Below are positions 6,362 to 7,544 of a DNA stretch of 7,544 bases, one piece after another. The stretch comes from Muribaculaceae bacterium (GTDB lineage: Bacteria > Bacteroidota > Bacteroidia > Bacteroidales > Muribaculaceae). The stretch spans positions 1 through 7,544 of the forward strand of contig JAGCVR010000175.1 of NCBI GenBank assembly GCA_017962285.1. Direction: 5' to 3'. The notes beneath the pieces were generated by a model. The model searched no databases and was not told where the DNA came from. It saw nothing but the letters and a program-made list of their open reading frames with translations. A program made the translations under genes and the position numbers. Numbering within the stretch: the first letter of the stretch is position 1; each line of letters begins with the position of its first letter.

Positions 6362-6393
6362 CAAAAATAGTGATTTACTCGTAATTTTCCAAA
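6362..6393 (-). promoter_or_regulatory. Promoter of the LRR gene
   Basis: On the - strand TTTG (6393-6390), exactly 20 bp, then TATTTTTG (6369-6362) followed by C: a full match to the Bacteroidetes TTTG / TAnnTTTGC consensus. The predicted start near 6356 leaves about 70 nt before the ATG at 6283. Confidence 0.8.
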
Positions 6394-6417
6394 TCTTATC
6401 CACACATGATTTGAAAA
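6385..6417. repeat. Dyad over the LRR promoter enclosing a perfect DnaA-box sequence
   Basis: TTTT-C-CAAATC (6385-6395) mirrors GATTTG-AAAA (6408-6417), with one bulged base. The left arm covers the -33 box of the LRR promoter. Inside the 12-bp spacer is TTATCCACA (6396-6404), the consensus DnaA box. Only one such box is seen, so this is not evidence of an origin. Confidence 0.5.
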
Positions 6418-6487
6418 TATTACTGTCCGATAAAAATATCACTTCTTGCAACAATTTATTGTATTACAGTTGTTTAAATCACTTTTG

Positions 6488-6575
6488 ATTATAATGGGGC
6501 TTACTTTGAAGCCCATAGTGTTGACGGGCAAGTCGAAGACTTGTCTGAGCTGTCGAAGTAAGCATTATTTATAAT
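6488..6575. other. Multi-stem structured element (nested inverted repeats)
   Basis: An 11-bp stem, GCTTACTTTGA (6499-6509) with TCGAAGTAAGC (6553-6563) and one wobble, encloses GCCC/GGGC (6511-6514 / 6526-6529) and AAGTC-GAA-GACTT (6530-6542). Outside it ATTATAAT (6488-6495) can pair imperfectly with 6564-6575. A competing hairpin GGGCTT/AAGCCC (6497-6502 / 6509-6514) uses the same bases. No ORF explains it. It could be a structured RNA, a miniature mobile-element remnant or a recombination site; I do not recognise it. Confidence 0.45.
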
Positions 6576-6696
6576 TGGTGCTATCGTTATCCTAAATAAT
6601 CTCCAAAATTCCGTTGCCAGCCCTAAATGGATTTTTAAGCGGACACTAATAATTTGAAAACAGTCTTTATAATGAGCGGAAGACACAGGGACAAGC

Positions 6697-6739
6697 AAAA
6701 AATTAAGGCGACTTCTGCTTAGAACAGTCATCGCCTTAA
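6697..6739 (-). terminator. Intrinsic terminator, leftward
   Basis: On the - strand TTAAGGCGA (6739-6731 complement) pairs with TCGCCTTAA (6711-6703 complement): 9 perfect bp and a 19-nt loop that can form a further CTG/CAG pairing, followed directly by TTTTTT (6702-6697). It would end transcripts from the secreted-protein gene whose stop is at 6871, or a short transcript from the promoter at 6788-6821. Confidence 0.8.
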
Positions 6740-6782
6740 CTCCGTATTAGACGTTAAATAGAAAAGTTTTTACTCTTTTTCA
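6697..6782 (-). ncRNA. Candidate small RNA of about 85 nt
   Basis: A promoter-like sequence (6788-6821, - strand) and an intrinsic terminator (6697-6739, - strand) bracket about 85 nt with no credible ORF. If both work, they define a short transcript with an A-rich 5' half and a terminator hairpin. No homology is recognised. The terminator may simply belong to the upstream protein gene. Confidence 0.25.
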
Positions 6783-6787
6783 CACGG

Positions 6788-6821
6788 CAAAATTACTACT
6801 TTCAGCCGTGCTGCAAACAAA
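6788..6821 (-). promoter_or_regulatory. Leftward promoter-like sequence
   Basis: TAATTTTG (6795-6788) followed by C on the - strand is a full TAnnTTTGC box. Upstream TTTG boxes are at 6817-6814 (18-bp spacer) and 6821-6818 (22-bp spacer), both just outside the usual 19-21. No protein gene lies close downstream. Confidence 0.4.
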
Positions 6822-6848
6822 CTTTTTTGCATTTTCGTTCATCGCGCC

Positions 6849-6866
6849 AATGCAAACGTTTGCATT
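6849..6866. promoter_or_regulatory. Perfect 18-bp palindrome, LacI-type operator candidate
   Basis: AATGCAAACGTTTGCATT is a perfect palindrome with the central CG of LacI-family operators. It lies 4 bp beyond the stop of the 6871 gene and about 30 bp upstream of the leftward promoter-like sequence. A partial relative, TGCAAA-N8-TTTGCA, is at 6812-6831 over the -33 region. With no loop it is a poor RNA hairpin, so a DNA-binding site is the better reading. Confidence 0.55.
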
Positions 6867-6870
6867 ACGC

Positions 6871-7544
6871 CTATTTCACCATCTTCATTGCCACGCGCGT
6901 GCCATCAGTATAGGTAGTAACCACAACGTTGACACCTGCGAACGGCTTGTCGCTCTTCACGCCAAGCACATTATAGTATTCAACTTTTTCCACTTCTTTC
7001 TGAGCCACGCCGGCAACATCGATACCGGTAATGATTGATTCATCCTCGGTTGCAGAAGAGGGGTACAGCTCAAATGCGGTGCTCAGGGCGCTGTCCTTAG
7101 GCGTAACGCGGCGCGGTGCCGACGACGATGAAGTCTTTGCCTTGATTACTCCAGCGATTTCGTATTGTTTCCCGTTCACAAACTCACATTCCTCGTCGAA
7201 CAAGCTCAGGTTGATTCCCACAGCGCCGTCCAGGTCGTCTGGGTTCTGAGTGGCCGAACTAACGGGCATATAGAAGGCATTGTCCATATACACGGCTTCC
7301 TTGACTATTGCATACTCGTTTGGACGTGGTTTCATCAGGAAGTATTCATACTGATCAACAAAGTTGGCAACCACATATTCATTCGGCACGTATTCCTCCG
7401 TGGCGTCTCCCGCCAGTGGCATAACCACGGTCGTAATAGTGGGATTTGCCACATCGGTAAGGCTGCCCGAGATAGTCCCAGCGCGGATTTTATGGTTGAT
7501 GAAAGTCTGCTGTTTCACGGCGCTCTGGGGACTCATGAACTTAA
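6871..7544 (-). CDS. Secreted protein of unknown function, C-terminal fragment
   Basis: The frame is open to the window edge (KF precede the methionine at 7536), so that methionine is probably internal and the start lies outside. About 223 residues are visible. I do not recognise a catalytic domain. A beta-rich segment contains VKEAVYMDNAFYMPV and GINLSLFDEECEFVNGKQYEIAGVIKAK, which has the feel of an OB-fold-like or other small beta domain repeated in Bacteroidales exported proteins. A low-complexity stretch (KTSSSSAPRRVTPKD) follows. The C-terminus, VEYYNVLGVKSDKPFAGVN to VAMKMVK, is the 'YYNxxGV...GV/IY...' tail common on exported Bacteroidales proteins and related in kind to the amylase tail. 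Stop TAG is at 6873-6871; a leftward terminator lies about 130 nt downstream. Confidence 0.75.
   Translation of the reverse strand, partial: KFMSPQSAVKQQTFINHKIRAGTISGSLTDVANPTITTVVMPLAGDATEEYVPNEYVVANFVDQYEYFLMKPRPNEYAIVKEAVYMDNAFYMPVSSATQNPDDLDGAVGINLSLFDEECEFVNGKQYEIAGVIKAKTSSSSAPRRVTPKDSALSTAFELYPSSATEDESIITGIDVAGVAQKEVEKVEYYNVLGVKSDKPFAGVNVVVTTYTDGTRVAMKMVK

Noticed and set aside
6396..6404. Replication origin
   Set aside because: Only one DnaA box and no dnaA, dnaN or other origin-linked gene nearby.
6501..6731. 76-codon - strand ORF in the 6.5-6.7 kb gap
   Set aside because: Its ATG lies inside the terminator hairpin and its 3' end runs through the structured element; composition is not protein-like.
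1..7544. CRISPR array, transposase, phage or defence genes
   Set aside because: No regularly spaced direct repeats and no product of those families among the supported genes.

Overview
The window reads as chromosomal DNA of a gut-type Bacteroidales bacterium, most like Muribaculaceae or Prevotellaceae. Supporting signs are the promoter grammar (TTTG, a spacer of about 20 bp, then TAnnTTTG), A-rich leaders with no clear Shine-Dalgarno sequence, a BspA-type leucine-rich-repeat protein, C-terminal tails of the 'VYxxxGxxV...GxY/N' kind on secreted proteins, and a DUF975 membrane protein. The genus is an inference.

Layout. Bases 1-1124 (+ strand) hold the C-terminus of a tricorn-like S41 peptidase, an exact match to the sigma-54 -24/-12 consensus, a four-helix DUF975 membrane protein and its intrinsic terminator. 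Bases 1125-1363 hold a tRNA-Leu(UAA) with its own promoter. A perfect 16-bp hairpin starts at the tRNA discriminator base and is shared with the convergent operon. Bases 1391-4668 (- strand) are a two-gene operon: a secreted GH13 alpha-amylase with a starch-binding module, then a secreted GH53 endo-galactanase whose start overlaps the amylase stop (ATGA). Bases 4669-4924 carry the operon's promoter and two LacI-type operator candidates with centres 84 bp apart.

Bases 4925-6283 (- strand) are a BspA-like LRR protein. Its annotatable frame ends at a TGA, but the same frame continues through a second TGA for 42 more sense codons to a TAA. Bases 6323-6870 have no convincing protein gene. They contain the LRR promoter, a dyad enclosing a perfect DnaA-box sequence, a multi-stem structured element, a leftward promoter-like sequence followed by a terminator (a possible small RNA), and a perfect 18-bp palindrome of the LacI-operator type. 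Bases 6871-7544 (- strand) are the C-terminus of a secreted protein of unknown function.

How it fits together. The amylase and galactanase are secreted glycan hydrolases acting on starch and pectic beta-1,4-galactan. They stand outside any visible SusC/SusD locus and look co-transcribed, perhaps under a LacI-family sugar regulator. No defence system, CRISPR array, transposase or phage gene is visible. The points most worth a second look are the double-TGA LRR gene, the sigma-54 promoter, the phased operator pair and the structured 6488-6575 element.
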